Source: Brevibacillus sp. JNUCC-41
GTDB lineage: Bacteria; Bacillota; Bacilli; Bacillales; DSM-1321
Assembly (NCBI RefSeq): GCF_014844095.1
Contig: NZ_CP062163.1
Location: 1,426,001-1,490,000 of the forward strand
Length of the DNA stretch: 64,000 nt
Direction of reading: 5' to 3'
The translations under genes were made by a program, and so were the position numbers. Of this stretch, positions 8,538-17,902 are shown in pieces. Numbering within the stretch: the stretch's first letter is position 1; every line of letters begins with the position of its first letter. Under the pieces are notes generated by a model, which worked only from the letters and a program-made list of their open reading frames with translations, did not search any database and was not told where the DNA came from.

Positions 8538-9086
8538 TTAATCATCCAATTGGTTTTTCAATACTTTTCCCGTAGTGGCATCCACCACTACATCATATTC
8601 CTTTTGTCCTTGTTTTATTTCCAGCTCGTACACAAGGGTGCCATTCTCCGAATCAAGCTCCATGTCCGTTACTTGACCATCCACCGCTTCCAAGGCAATC
8701 TTTTCGGCTTGATCACTGCTGATTTTTACAGTTTCCGCCGCTTGTTGTGTGCTCAGATCGTCATCGTCACCGTCTTCCATTTCCTGAGAAAGTATCTCTC
8801 CTTTTTCAGCATCAACGTCAACTTCTTGATAGCCTTCTTTCGTTTTAACGGTCATCTCATAGGTCATCGGCTGGTCCCAATCCTTTTCAAATTGAGTAAC
8901 TTCCCCGCCTAGTTTTTCTGAAATCATTTTGACAGCCTCATCCTCGGATAGGTTACCCTTATTGACTGCATATACCGCCGTTCCAGCAGCACCGCCGAAA
9001 AGTAAAACGGAAAGCATGGACACCGTCATGATCACCTTTTTCCTTTGAATGATACCTTCTTTAATCGTACTCCACTGTTTTTTCAT
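8538..9086 (-). CDS. Membrane-anchored PepSY domain protein
   Basis: A 182-residue protein with one transmembrane segment (about 18-41, VIMTVSMLSVLLFGGAAGTA) and two extracellular PepSY domains (about 45-103 and 118-182), recognisable from the repeated pattern of a helix, then YEM/YEL strand, then VDxxxGxxL. The region between them is very acidic (EDGDDDDL). AAGGAGG precedes the ATG. It lies 65 bases downstream of a response regulator/histidine kinase pair on the same strand, as in the B. subtilis ykoGH-ykoI/J neighbourhood. PepSY proteins are thought to inhibit peptidases or modulate sensors in the cell envelope; here regulation by, or feedback on, the adjacent kinase is inferred from position. 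Confidence 0.82.
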   Translation of the reverse strand: MKKQWSTIKEGIIQRKKVIMTVSMLSVLLFGGAAGTAVYAVNKGNLSEDEAVKMISEKLGGEVTQFEKDWDQPMTYEMTVKTKEGYQEVDVDAEKGEILSQEMEDGDDDDLSTQQAAETVKISSDQAEKIALEAVDGQVTDMELDSENGTLVYELEIKQGQKEYDVVVDATTGKVLKNQLDD

Positions 9087-9151
9087 GAATGAATTCCTCC
9101 TTTAAGTTGTTACCTTAATAATAAGCATCCTTCATGAAATGAACATGAGCG

Positions 9152-10507
9152 TTAGATTAGAATTTGATGAGAAAGAGTAATCGTCACCAACGTTCCCTTT
9201 CCCACTTCGCTTTGGATCTCCAATTTACCGTCGAATGACTCGACAAGCGACCGGGCGATGGATAGCCCGAGTCCATTACCTCCCGTTTTCCTTGCCCTCG
9301 ATGAATCCACGCGATAAAAACGTTCAAACACATGTGGGAGATGTTCTGGTGATATCCCTGCGCCGCGATCTTTCACACCGATGATAATTTCATCGGCCTG
9401 CCGTTTTATCATGACCTGTATACTTGAGTCACTGTATTTCATAGCATTGTCCAATAGGATGACAATCGCCTGTTCAAGTTTACTGGAAATGGTCATTGCA
9501 TATATTTCTTTAAACTCTGATTCTATCGTTATTTCACGATTCCCCGTCCTTCTGAATGTTTGGGCAATCCCTTCACAAAACGAGATAAGTTCTATTTTCC
9601 CTTCCACATCTGCTGAAGGTTCCGTTTGGGAGGCAGACTGCAGAAGATGTTCCGTCAGCTTTTTCATCCGGACGGCTTCATGATGGATTGCCTCCACCGC
9701 CTCTTCCTGAATCGCCTCATCCTTCATTCCCCAGCGTTTCAATAGGGAAGAGTAGCTTTCTATGACCGTAATCGGTGTTTTCAATTCATGTGAAGCATCT
9801 GAAAGGAATTGCTGCTGTTGGTCATAATTCCGCTCCAGCCTTTCCATCATCCTGTTGAATGCCACTCCCATCACCTGCAGCTCATCCTTTGATTGGTCCG
9901 ATAGCGGTATCCGTTTGAATTCCCCGCTTTTCTCAATATCCTTCATCGTTCCGCTCATGATCGATATCGGTTTGAGGATCAGGTTGGCCAGCCACTTACC
10001 TGCAAGAATGGATAAAAGAATGACAAAAAGCGATGCACCGCCTAAAACGAGGGCAAGCACCGATAAATTATCAAGGAGGGTATCTTGCGGCTGTGTGACC
10101 TCGATCACCCCTAGCTTCTTCCCTTCATCAGGATAAGGATAACGATAGGTCATGACATATTCCCCGTCAGCTTTGGTAAAATCATAACCTTTCTCGTTAA
10201 TGGCTTTAACCGCAAGCCCCTCAAGGTCCTCTTCATCGGTAAATGATTTTATCAACCTTCCATCAGTATCGAATATCCGCACCATTCCATCGTCAGGGAT
10301 ATATGGCTCCATTAAAGCGGGATCACCGGAAATCAAATCTTTCGCCAAGATATTTTCTTCAATTAATGAGGCTTGATCTTCAAGCAGATCCCGTTCCCTC
10401 TCTACTGATATCCAAAGGAAGGCGATTAAAACGATGATACTTAACAATATAAGCATGACACTTAAAAAAAGACTGGAATACGTTTGGATTTTCGTCCGGA
10501 TCTTCAT
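9152..10507 (-). CDS. Sensor histidine kinase, OmpR-system type (YkoH/CssS-like)
   Basis: A 451-residue membrane kinase. Transmembrane segments at about 12-34 and 147-170 flank an extracellular domain of about 110 residues; a HAMP region follows (about 172-225), then HisKA with the phospho-acceptor His240 in SHELKTP, and an ATPase domain with N box LLDNAMKYS, G1 VKDRGAGIS and G2 GNGLGLSIA. The start codon overlaps the stop of the response regulator (ATGA), so they are translated together. The signal is unknown; the downstream PepSY gene suggests envelope stress or a peptide-related cue. Confidence 0.92.
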   Translation of the reverse strand: MKIRTKIQTYSSLFLSVMLILLSIIVLIAFLWISVERERDLLEDQASLIEENILAKDLISGDPALMEPYIPDDGMVRIFDTDGRLIKSFTDEEDLEGLAVKAINEKGYDFTKADGEYVMTYRYPYPDEGKKLGVIEVTQPQDTLLDNLSVLALVLGGASLFVILLSILAGKWLANLILKPISIMSGTMKDIEKSGEFKRIPLSDQSKDELQVMGVAFNRMMERLERNYDQQQQFLSDASHELKTPITVIESYSSLLKRWGMKDEAIQEEAVEAIHHEAVRMKKLTEHLLQSASQTEPSADVEGKIELISFCEGIAQTFRRTGNREITIESEFKEIYAMTISSKLEQAIVILLDNAMKYSDSSIQVMIKRQADEIIIGVKDRGAGISPEHLPHVFERFYRVDSSRARKTGGNGLGLSIARSLVESFDGKLEIQSEVGKGTLVTITLSHQILI

Positions 10508-11199
10508 ACTGGCTCCTTCAAGCTGTAACCTACACCGCGGTAAGTATGTATGAGCTGCAGATCAAAGGGATAATCTATTTTTTTGCGTAAATAACGGATA
10601 TACACATCGACCACATTCGTATCCCCTGCAAAATCATATCCCCATACATGTGTCAGGATTTGCTCTCTAGAAAGTACTTGATTTTTATTTTGCAAAAGAT
10701 AAACCAGCAAATCGAACTCGCGGGAAGTCAGCTCTATCCTTTTGCCTTGCCTGTGAATGTCCCTTGTACCAAGGTTCAACTTCAGATCATGTATCTTTAG
10801 TTCATCCAATTCCACTTCTGGTTGGCGTTCCCGTACATTGGTACGGAAACAAGCACGGATCCGTGCGAGCAGCTCTTCGATTTCAAACGGTTTCGTTACA
10901 TAATCATTTGCACCATGGTCAAGGCCATTCACCTTGTCTGGCACAGCATCCCTTGCGGTTAGAAGGATGACCGGTGTTGTTCCATTCTTCTTCCGGTAAC
11001 GCCTAAGTACTTCTATGCCATTCAGCTCGGGCAGCATCACATCCAATAAGATTAAATCCCACTCCTCGGCTTCTGCCCTTTCCAGACCCGCCTTTCCAGT
11101 AAATGCCGATTCTGTTTGATAACCCTCATGGTCAAGTTCCAGCTGGAGAACCCTCGCAATTTTTTCTTCATCTTCTATAATTAAAATTCTTTTATTCAT
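10504..11199 (-). CDS. OmpR-family response regulator (YkoG-like)
   Basis: A 231-residue DNA-binding response regulator. The receiver domain has the acidic pocket (IIEDEE, 7-12), phospho-acceptor Asp53 in LLLDVMLP and Lys in YVTKPFE. The C-terminal winged helix ends with VYIRYLRKKI and RGVGYSL, typical of OmpR/PhoB proteins. The ATG at 11199 is chosen because AGGTGG lies 8 bases before it; an upstream GTG at 11211 overlaps that site. It is partner to the overlapping histidine kinase. Confidence 0.92.
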   Translation of the reverse strand: MNKRILIIEDEEKIARVLQLELDHEGYQTESAFTGKAGLERAEAEEWDLILLDVMLPELNGIEVLRRYRKKNGTTPVILLTARDAVPDKVNGLDHGANDYVTKPFEIEELLARIRACFRTNVRERQPEVELDELKIHDLKLNLGTRDIHRQGKRIELTSREFDLLVYLLQNKNQVLSREQILTHVWGYDFAGDTNVVDVYIRYLRKKIDYPFDLQLIHTYRGVGYSLKEPV

Positions 11200-11296
11200 G
11201 ATCATCACCACCTACCCCTTAGTGTACTGAAGAAATATGAAAATATCATGAGAAATTGAACCCTTCGACTTATAATTTTTTCTCCTTTAAAAAAGG

Positions 11297-11331
11297 TCAA
11301 AAAAAGAACCAGGTGTGAAAACACACCCGAT
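11297..11331 (-). terminator. Terminator after msrA
   Basis: On the minus strand CGGGTGTG-TTTT-CACACCTG forms the hairpin, followed by GTTC and seven T residues, directly after the msrA stop codon. Confidence 0.85.
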
Positions 11332-11336
11332 CCATT

Positions 11337-11858
11337 TCATTCACCGTTCCAATGCTGGTCAATGAATTCATCTCGGCCCGATTTCGCACGGTCCGCTTTA
11401 TAGTCATCTTTGTTTTTTTTATGATAGCCTTGATGGTATTCTTCGGCAGGATAAAAGGGTTGGGCCGGAAGGATTTCCGTTACGATGGGTTTCTGGAACT
11501 TCCCGCTGGCTGCTACCTTTTCTTTCGATTCAAGAGCCAGTTTCTCTTGAGCTTCATCATGATAGAAGATGGCCGTCCGATATTGGCTTCCCCTGTCATG
11601 GAATTGACCGCCATCGTCGGTAGGATCAATTTGCTGCCAATATAGTTCCAGCAATCTTTCATAAGGAAATAACTGAGGATCGAAAGTGATTTCCACGACT
11701 TCATAATGTCCCGTAGTGCCCGTTTTCAATTCCTCGTAAGTCGGGTTTTCAATATGCCCTCCCGAATAACCGGATACGATTCCCCCAATCCCCGGTAGTT
11801 CTTCAAATGGTGTCACCATGCACCAAAAACAGCCTCCGGCAAATGTAGCCTTTTGCAT
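11337..11858 (-). CDS. msrA: Peptide-methionine (S)-S-oxide reductase MsrA
   Basis: A 173-residue cytoplasmic repair enzyme that reduces methionine-S-sulfoxide in proteins. The catalytic motif GCFWC is at 9-13 with Cys10 as the nucleophile, followed by the family regions GYSGG, HYEVVEITFDP and SQYRTAIFY. The C-terminal tail carries no extra MsrB domain and no further cysteines beyond Cys10 and Cys13, so recycling may use the pair at 10/13 or an external thiol. Single gene with its own terminator. Confidence 0.95.
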   Translation of the reverse strand: MQKATFAGGCFWCMVTPFEELPGIGGIVSGYSGGHIENPTYEELKTGTTGHYEVVEITFDPQLFPYERLLELYWQQIDPTDDGGQFHDRGSQYRTAIFYHDEAQEKLALESKEKVAASGKFQKPIVTEILPAQPFYPAEEYHQGYHKKNKDDYKADRAKSGRDEFIDQHWNGE

Positions 11859-11977
11859 AATGGCCAGCCCCTTTCCTGTATGTAATAAAAATTAATATAC
11901 CATATTCCAATCCTGACACTGAGCTTTTTTGATTTGAGAAGCCGCCATTAAATGCGCCAAAACTGATTTACCTTTGA

Positions 11978-12586
11978 TCAATCTTTTGACCAGCCCTTTT
12001 CCTTGAATCTTACAATCGCTTCAACACGGTTGCTTACATCCAATTTATCAAGGATGACCGATATATAATTACGAACCGTTCCATTAGTCAAATAAAGCTG
12101 GCTTGCGATTTCTTTTGTTGTCTTACCATCCGCGATCAATTTGAGCACTTGGCACTCCCGTTCAGTCAAAGGGTTTTCTTCTTCGAAAGCCATATCCACC
12201 AGCTCAGGGGCATAAACGCGCCTCCCATCCATGATGACACGGATCGAATTTGCCAGCTCATCACTTGGGCTATCCTTCAGCAGATATCCACCTACTTCTG
12301 CCTTTCTGGCTCTTTCAAAATATCCAGGACGTGCAAAAGTGGTCAAAATGATGACTTTGCATTGATGGCCCTGATCCTTGATCTCCTCGGCTACATCGAG
12401 CCCGGTTTTAACTGGCATTTCAATATCGGTTATGCAGATATCCGGCTTTAATTGATTGACGAGATTCATTGCTTCTTCCCCATTGCTCGCTTTTCCTACA
12501 ACTTCCATGTCACTTTCCAAATCAAGGATGGAACCTAGCGCGCCAAGCAGCATCCGCTGATCTTCGGCAATTACGATTCGAATCAA
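11978..12586 (-). CDS. desR: Response regulator DesR
   Basis: A 202-residue NarL/LuxR-type regulator very close to B. subtilis DesR: IRIVIAEDQRMLLGALGS at the N-terminus, phospho-acceptor Asp54 in CITDIEMP, KDSPSDELANSIR, and a C-terminal helix-turn-helix LTERECQVLKLIADGKTTKEIA. The start is taken as the TTG at 12586 because GGAGAG lies 7 bases upstream and the product then begins like DesR; an earlier TTG at 12592 is too close to that site. DesR activates the acyl-lipid desaturase gene after cold shock. It follows desK by 12 bases. Confidence 0.9.
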   Translation of the reverse strand: MIRIVIAEDQRMLLGALGSILDLESDMEVVGKASNGEEAMNLVNQLKPDICITDIEMPVKTGLDVAEEIKDQGHQCKVIILTTFARPGYFERARKAEVGGYLLKDSPSDELANSIRVIMDGRRVYAPELVDMAFEEENPLTERECQVLKLIADGKTTKEIASQLYLTNGTVRNYISVILDKLDVSNRVEAIVRFKEKGWSKD

Positions 12587-12598
12587 TGTCAATCTCTC

Positions 12599-13720
12599 CT
12601 ATCCATTATTTTTTATCGCATTCGGAACCCTTATATAAAGTGTCGTTCCATCTGTCGTTTGAATATCCAGGCTGCCATTAACGAATTCGAGCCTTTCTTT
12701 CATTCCATGAAGCCCATTTCCTTTAAAAAACTCTGATCTATGTGAAAGCCCCACTCCATTATCCTGTACTGTGATCGTTACCCCTGTTTGTAATTCTTCA
12801 ATGACGATATGACAGCAGTCGGCTCCGCTATGTTTGACGATATTGGTCACAGCTTCTTTCAAGCACATGCTTAAAACCGTTTCAACAAGCAGTGGGGTAT
12901 CTTTCAATTCAGTGGTGCCTTCCAAATTGAATTCTATCCCTGCCGCTTTCAATATTTGCTTGACCCGGATGATTTCATCGCTAAGCTTGGCCCCACGCAT
13001 TTCCGACACCATTTCACGGACTTCCTTGAGTGCCGTCCTCGCCGTTTGACGGATATCCTTGATTTCCTTCTTGGCCGACTCCGGATTCAAATCGATCAAT
13101 TTCCCTGCAAGGTCACTTTTCAAGCCAATCAAAGACAGCTTTTGTCCAAGTGTATCATGTAAGTCACGGGCAATCCGCTGGCGTTCTTCCATTTTGCCAA
13201 GCTCTGATATTCTTTTATGTGCGTCCTCCAATTGTTCTTCCAGCCTGCCCCGTTTATTTCGATTATATGTGTTGAACGGGAGCAGGATCACGCCTACCAC
13301 ACAAATGAGCATAAAGGGAAATTGCGAAAAGAATGTAGGGTCCTTCATGATGAATCCAATATTGACAGACACGATGGTAGCCAATAGCTGGATCGAATAT
13401 AATACGAAAAAACCAACCTTATTCTGAACATTCCCAATAAAGAATGCTAAAAAAAGCGAAAAGTAAATATAGCTGAAAAATATGGTCATGGATATGGATA
13501 TGACTATTTGTATCGCCGTCCATACGTATACGGGCCATCCCTTCGAAACGAATGAGAGACCATATGATATGAAAAACAAAATGATCATGACGATTCCAAA
13601 GACTATCTCCAACATCGAAGAGGATTTGAAGATGAAATAAAAAGGAAGGATACAAAAAATGATCCAGACATAAGGGCTCAGCCCTGTGTTTTTCGGAAAG
13701 ATATGATACCAACTTTGCAT
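12599..13720 (-). CDS. desK: Membrane-fluidity sensor histidine kinase DesK
   Basis: A 373-residue thermosensor kinase. About five transmembrane segments occupy residues 15-150; a coiled signalling helix (RLEEQLEDAHKRISELGKMEERQR) leads into the phospho-acceptor His188 of RIARDLHDTLGQKLSLIGLKSDLA, the same residue number as in B. subtilis DesK. The ATPase domain has LKEAVTNIVKHS and a GNGLHGMKERL box. It senses membrane thickness and order on cooling and phosphorylates DesR. In B. subtilis the desaturase gene des lies directly upstream; here the upstream neighbour is an unrelated organic-acid two-component system, so the target must be elsewhere. Confidence 0.92.
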   Translation of the reverse strand: MQSWYHIFPKNTGLSPYVWIIFCILPFYFIFKSSSMLEIVFGIVMIILFFISYGLSFVSKGWPVYVWTAIQIVISISMTIFFSYIYFSLFLAFFIGNVQNKVGFFVLYSIQLLATIVSVNIGFIMKDPTFFSQFPFMLICVVGVILLPFNTYNRNKRGRLEEQLEDAHKRISELGKMEERQRIARDLHDTLGQKLSLIGLKSDLAGKLIDLNPESAKKEIKDIRQTARTALKEVREMVSEMRGAKLSDEIIRVKQILKAAGIEFNLEGTTELKDTPLLVETVLSMCLKEAVTNIVKHSGADCCHIVIEELQTGVTITVQDNGVGLSHRSEFFKGNGLHGMKERLEFVNGSLDIQTTDGTTLYIRVPNAIKNNG

Positions 13721-13767
13721 GGCGCCGCCTCTATTTCTTTTTATCCTAGTATATACTAAGGAGTTTC

Positions 13768-13808
13768 ATCAAAAAACCATCCAATGGGAATTGGATGGTT
13801 TTTTTGAT
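13768..13808 (-). terminator. Terminator between the CitT-like regulator and desK
   Basis: A perfect hairpin AAACCATCCAAT / ATTGGATGGTTT with a 4-base loop, flanked by A and T runs, so it can work on either strand. On the minus strand it ends transcription from the citrate-type regulator before desK. Confidence 0.85.
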
Positions 13809-13981
13809 GAACAGTTTATTGAAACCTGGACGTTCATTATTGATTTTGTTTTCTTTAAAACGACAGGCGTCTTGTTTTTGCCATTAAGCCTTCCGTAACA
13901 TTTTGGTACACCCGGACTAAGATTGTACGTGGTGAAAACCATCATATAGCCAAAAAAAGATCAGCCGCCTGGCGAACCCAT

Positions 13982-14686
13982 TTATAACTTGATGGCATAT
14001 ACCCGTTCAGGACGTCCTACCGTACCATATGTTAAATCGGCATCAATTTTTTCCTCTGACATCAAGTGCTCCAGATAACGCCTTGCCGTTGTCCTGCTCA
14101 CCCCGATTTCCTTTGCCACTATTTCGGCCGTTAAGCCAGGGGAGGATTTCCCCAACACAGCCATCACCTTCTCCAAAGTCATCCGATCGATCCCTTTTGG
14201 CAGCGAAGACTGTTCCCTCTCATTTTCTTTCACTTCTTTTCGCAAAAGCTTATCAACCTGTTGCTGTGTTACTGGAAAATTGCCCTTTTCCAATTCTGAC
14301 AGCTTAATGTGATACTCTTGATATCTGTGTAAAGACTGCTTGAAACGTTCAAATGCGACAGGCTTGATAATATAATCAAATATGCCGATTTTGATGGCTT
14401 CCTGGACTTTTTCTATTTCTTTAGCCGCCGTTATCATAATGACATCCATTTGTTTGCTTTGCTGCTTGATTTCTTTCAGGATATCGAGCCCATTCATATC
14501 CGGAAAATACATGTCGAGCAGCAATAGATCCGGCTGCATGATTTCAATGAAGCTTTTAGCTTCGTCATAGCTTGAGGCGATCCCTATCGTTTGAAAACCC
14601 TCAAGCTTTTCGATGAATAGCTTTTGTATCTCGGCAATCCGCAGGTCATCTTCTACGATTAAAACTTCTATATCGCGATTGGCCAT
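13982..14686 (-). CDS. CitT/DcuR-family response regulator
   Basis: A 234-residue regulator. The receiver has acidic residues in LIVEDDLR, phospho-acceptor Asp58 in LLLLDMYFPD, and DYIIKPVAFERF. The C-terminal half carries a helix-turn-helix (ELTAEIVAKEIGVSRTTARRYLEHL in part, about residues 180-205) and ends GTVGRPERVYAI, as in B. subtilis CitT, DctR and MalR. The ATG at 14686 is chosen because GAGGTGA lies 7 bases before it. Paired with the preceding kinase and next to tctCBA, it probably activates uptake of a di- or tricarboxylate. Confidence 0.88.
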   Translation of the reverse strand: MANRDIEVLIVEDDLRIAEIQKLFIEKLEGFQTIGIASSYDEAKSFIEIMQPDLLLLDMYFPDMNGLDILKEIKQQSKQMDVIMITAAKEIEKVQEAIKIGIFDYIIKPVAFERFKQSLHRYQEYHIKLSELEKGNFPVTQQQVDKLLRKEVKENEREQSSLPKGIDRMTLEKVMAVLGKSSPGLTAEIVAKEIGVSRTTARRYLEHLMSEEKIDADLTYGTVGRPERVYAIKL

Positions 14687-14688
14687 CG

Positions 14689-16278
14689 TCAAATCACCTC
14701 TCTGTTTTTTGGCAGTGCTACAGTAAAAATCGTATATTCCCCTTCTTTTGTCGAAAAAGTGATATACCCCCCTAATCCATCTATCGCTTCCTGAACAAGT
14801 CTCAACCCTATACCTGAATTGGTTTGATGGCTTTTCGTCGTAAAACCGTTCTGGAAAATCAGTTCGGTAACATCTGAATTCATCCCTTTTCCATTATCTT
14901 CAACCTCTATGATCAACTCTTTACCCAAGTCCGTGACGAACAACGATACCCTTTTTTCCTCCCTATCGTTTTCCCGTACAGCTTCAAAGGCATTATTGAT
15001 GAGGTTGCCGATGATCGTCACCAATAAATCCCTATCTATTTCGGACGGAATATCTTTAAAACTGCTCTCTCTATCAATTGTAAAATCAATTTTCAGCTCG
15101 CTCGCCAAACTCACCTTCCCTAAGATGAACCCAGCAATAATCGGATCAGGTATTTCCTTCATTAGAAAGTGAATGAAGCCTTGGGTGACATCGACTTCCT
15201 TCGATATGAAATCCATCGCTTCTTTATATGAACCAAGTTGAATCAGGCCTAGCAAAGTATAGAGCCGATTCGAATATTCATGTGTCTGGGCCCTCAGTCC
15301 TTCTGCATATGCCTTTACATGTGACAGTTCCTGAAGGAGATTGGATAGTTCCGATTTATTTCTTAAACTTGCAACGGCACCGATGATTTCACCCTGTCGA
15401 TTCATAATGGGAATCCGGCTTGCCAAAAAAACTTCACCGTCAATCATGAATTCCTGATCATACTCGGCCCGTGCCGTGCTGACTACATCCAGCAAATGTG
15501 TATGCGTTATGACTTCTTCGATTTTTTGCCCGCGAAGCATGACGTCTTTAGGGATATGAAGGATTTTATGCGCCGTTTCATTGACGACCGTGATTTTCCC
15601 ATGAACATCAATGGCAATGATGCCCTCATGAATGGATTCCAAAATGGCATGCTTCTCTTGGAACATCCAGGCAATCTCTTTCGGCTCCAGACCCAATATC
15701 GCCTTTTTTATATTGAATGAAATGAAAAAGGCGATCAATAAACCGCCGATTAATATAAAAGAGATGATCCAGACGATCTTTCTTTGTATACTGGACACTT
15801 CTTTTTCAATATCATCCTGAAGGTAGCCAACCGAGACGACTCCAATGACTTTTCCATTTGCGATTATTGGGGATTTCCCCCTTATGGAAGGACCCAATGT
15901 CCCAGTGGACTCCGTGATGATGGATTTCCCATCCCACACCTCGCCGTTATCTCCCCCTACCATTTTCTTCCCGATCATGTCGGGATTTGGATGGGACAGT
16001 CGTGTTTCATTCTTATCGCCGATTACTATGAATTCCGCATCGATTTGCCTGCGAACCATTTCCGCGATGGGCTGGATGATTACAGAGGGATTATCCGTTC
16101 GAAAAGCTTGTTTAATTTCAGGCAGCAAAGAAATGGTCTGGGCAACCGACAATGCTTTTTCCCCTGTTTCCTGCTTCAGGTTATTTTCCAGGATATTTAT
16201 AAAAATAACTTCAAAGATTCCACCCATTAAGATGATTAACGTACAGATGCCCAGCATCAACTTGGTGTGTAAACGCAT
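14689..16278 (-). CDS. CitS/DcuS-family sensor histidine kinase
   Basis: A 529-residue membrane kinase for an extracellular carboxylate. A first transmembrane segment (about 8-28) and a second (about 168-190) bracket a CitA/DcuS-type sensor domain with the typical GxVSVGYLQDDI ending; a PAS domain follows (about 210-310, ILESIHEGIIAID). The phospho-acceptor His333 sits in the SpoB-like motif AQTHEYSNRLYTLLGLIQLG, and the ATPase domain shows LINNAFEAVREN, VEDNGKGM and NSGIGLRLV. Gene order places it just downstream of the Tct transporter operon behind a terminator, so it likely regulates that transporter. The ligand (citrate, tricarballylate or similar) is not determined. Confidence 0.9.
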   Translation of the reverse strand: MRLHTKLMLGICTLIILMGGIFEVIFINILENNLKQETGEKALSVAQTISLLPEIKQAFRTDNPSVIIQPIAEMVRRQIDAEFIVIGDKNETRLSHPNPDMIGKKMVGGDNGEVWDGKSIITESTGTLGPSIRGKSPIIANGKVIGVVSVGYLQDDIEKEVSSIQRKIVWIISFILIGGLLIAFFISFNIKKAILGLEPKEIAWMFQEKHAILESIHEGIIAIDVHGKITVVNETAHKILHIPKDVMLRGQKIEEVITHTHLLDVVSTARAEYDQEFMIDGEVFLASRIPIMNRQGEIIGAVASLRNKSELSNLLQELSHVKAYAEGLRAQTHEYSNRLYTLLGLIQLGSYKEAMDFISKEVDVTQGFIHFLMKEIPDPIIAGFILGKVSLASELKIDFTIDRESSFKDIPSEIDRDLLVTIIGNLINNAFEAVRENDREEKRVSLFVTDLGKELIIEVEDNGKGMNSDVTELIFQNGFTTKSHQTNSGIGLRLVQEAIDGLGGYITFSTKEGEYTIFTVALPKNREVI

Positions 16279-16300
16279 TCAATCACCTCTACTTACATCA

Positions 16301-16337
16301 TATAAAAAAAAACCCCTTTAAAAAAGGAGTTTTTTCA
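16301..16337 (-). terminator. Terminator after tctA
   Basis: On the minus strand AACTCCTTT pairs with AAAGGGGTT (one G-T pair) and is followed by a long T run. It separates the transporter operon from the two-component genes. Confidence 0.75.
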
Positions 16338-16357
16338 CAACATTCAGAAAATGTGCG

Positions 16358-17884
16358 TTAACCTTCAATATTGATGACAACATCCTTCCCTCTCTTTTTA
16401 AGCAAAACCGGAATGAGCAGCCATAATGCCGTTATGATCAGGAATGTCAGGGAAAGCGGCCTGGTAAAAAACAAACTGTAATCCCCATCGGATATCGTCA
16501 GGGCCCTGCGCATATTATTTTCTATCATCGGTCCTAAAACCAGCCCTAATACCAATGGAGCGATTGGATAATCATTTTTACTTAAGAAATATCCCAAGAC
16601 CCCGCACCCTAATAATAGCAATAAATCATAAGTCGATACTTGTACCGCATAAACGCCAAAAATGGAAATCGCGATAATGAGCGGAATCAAATATTTCTTT
16701 GGCGTTTCAATGATTTTCGCAAAAACCTTAACGAGCGGGAGATTAAGGATCAGCAGCATCAGATTCCCGATGAACATACTGGCGATAAGCCCCCAAGCTA
16801 CCTGAGGATGGTCCTCGAATAATAATGGACCTGGCTGAACATTGTACATCATGAGCGCGCCCATTAAAATCGCTGTTGTACCGGAACCCGGAATTCCCAG
16901 CGTCAATAATGGAATCATCGCTCCGCCAGATGCCGCATTATTGGCCGTTTCAGGTCCAGCCACCCCAGCTATCGCGCCTGTACCAAATCTCCAGGGTTTT
17001 TTTGAAATCCTTTTTTCCATAAGATATGAGAAGAACGAAGCAAGAGTAGCCCCTGCACCCGGCAGGATTCCTACAAAGAAACCCAAGAGCGATCCCCGGG
17101 CAATGGGACCCGCAGATTCCTTGAATTCTTCTCTGGAAGGAAGCAAATTACTAATCTTCGCGATATCCCCGTCATCCTCTTCTTTTTCTAAGATTGTCTT
17201 GAATACTTCTCCAAGGGCGAATAGCCCCACTGCGATCGTCAAGAATTCGATTCCTTGATATAGCCAGGGAATGTCGAATGTAAAACGGGCGATCCCGGAT
17301 ACATTATCGATGCCTATCGTCCCGATCAGCAAGCCGCAAACAGTCATAATTAACGCCTTTGTTACGGATTTTCCCGCGAGGCCGCTGACGGCCGCCAACC
17401 CTAGAAGCATGAGCGAAAAATATTCCGCCGGACCGAATTTAATGGCAATCGTCGATAATGGTTGTGCCAAGGCAATCATGGCGATAAGGGTGACTATCCC
17501 TCCGACGAAGGAACCGATTGCCGAAATGGATAAGGCACTCCCGGCCCTTCCCTTCTTCGCCATTTGATAGCCATCCAATGTGGTGACGACAGAAGAGGAT
17601 TCGCCAGGTGTATTCAATAGGATTGAAGTTGTCGACCCTCCATACATCGCTCCATAATAAACACCTGCAAGTAAAATGATGGCGCTTGTTGCCGCTTGCT
17701 CTGGTGGAAGTCCCCCTGTAATCGAAGCGGTTACCGGAATCAAAAGAGCCACTCCGCTCATCGGCCCGATCCCCGGCAAAACGCCGACAGCCGTACCGAT
17801 CAATACTCCGACAAATGCAAAAAGGATGTTATACCAAGTTAGTGCCGTTTCAAAACCATGCAATAAATAATCAAAAGTGCCCAC
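16358..17884 (-). CDS. tctA: Tripartite tricarboxylate transporter, large permease TctA
   Basis: A 508-residue membrane protein with about eleven to twelve hydrophobic segments. The two symmetric glycine-rich family motifs are visible: GTAVGVLPGIGPMSGVALL near residue 30-48 and GILPGAGATLASFFSY near 272-288, along with GGSTTSILLNTPGESSSV. The start is a GTG preceded by GGGGGATGTGAA. It is the main channel of a secondary uptake system driven by an ion gradient and fed by an extracytoplasmic binding protein. Third gene of tctCBA. Confidence 0.93.
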   Translation of the reverse strand: MGTFDYLLHGFETALTWYNILFAFVGVLIGTAVGVLPGIGPMSGVALLIPVTASITGGLPPEQAATSAIILLAGVYYGAMYGGSTTSILLNTPGESSSVVTTLDGYQMAKKGRAGSALSISAIGSFVGGIVTLIAMIALAQPLSTIAIKFGPAEYFSLMLLGLAAVSGLAGKSVTKALIMTVCGLLIGTIGIDNVSGIARFTFDIPWLYQGIEFLTIAVGLFALGEVFKTILEKEEDDGDIAKISNLLPSREEFKESAGPIARGSLLGFFVGILPGAGATLASFFSYLMEKRISKKPWRFGTGAIAGVAGPETANNAASGGAMIPLLTLGIPGSGTTAILMGALMMYNVQPGPLLFEDHPQVAWGLIASMFIGNLMLLILNLPLVKVFAKIIETPKKYLIPLIIAISIFGVYAVQVSTYDLLLLLGCGVLGYFLSKNDYPIAPLVLGLVLGPMIENNMRRALTISDGDYSLFFTRPLSLTFLIITALWLLIPVLLKKRGKDVVINIEG

Positions 17885-17902
17885 TTCACATCCCCCTTCC
17901 TT

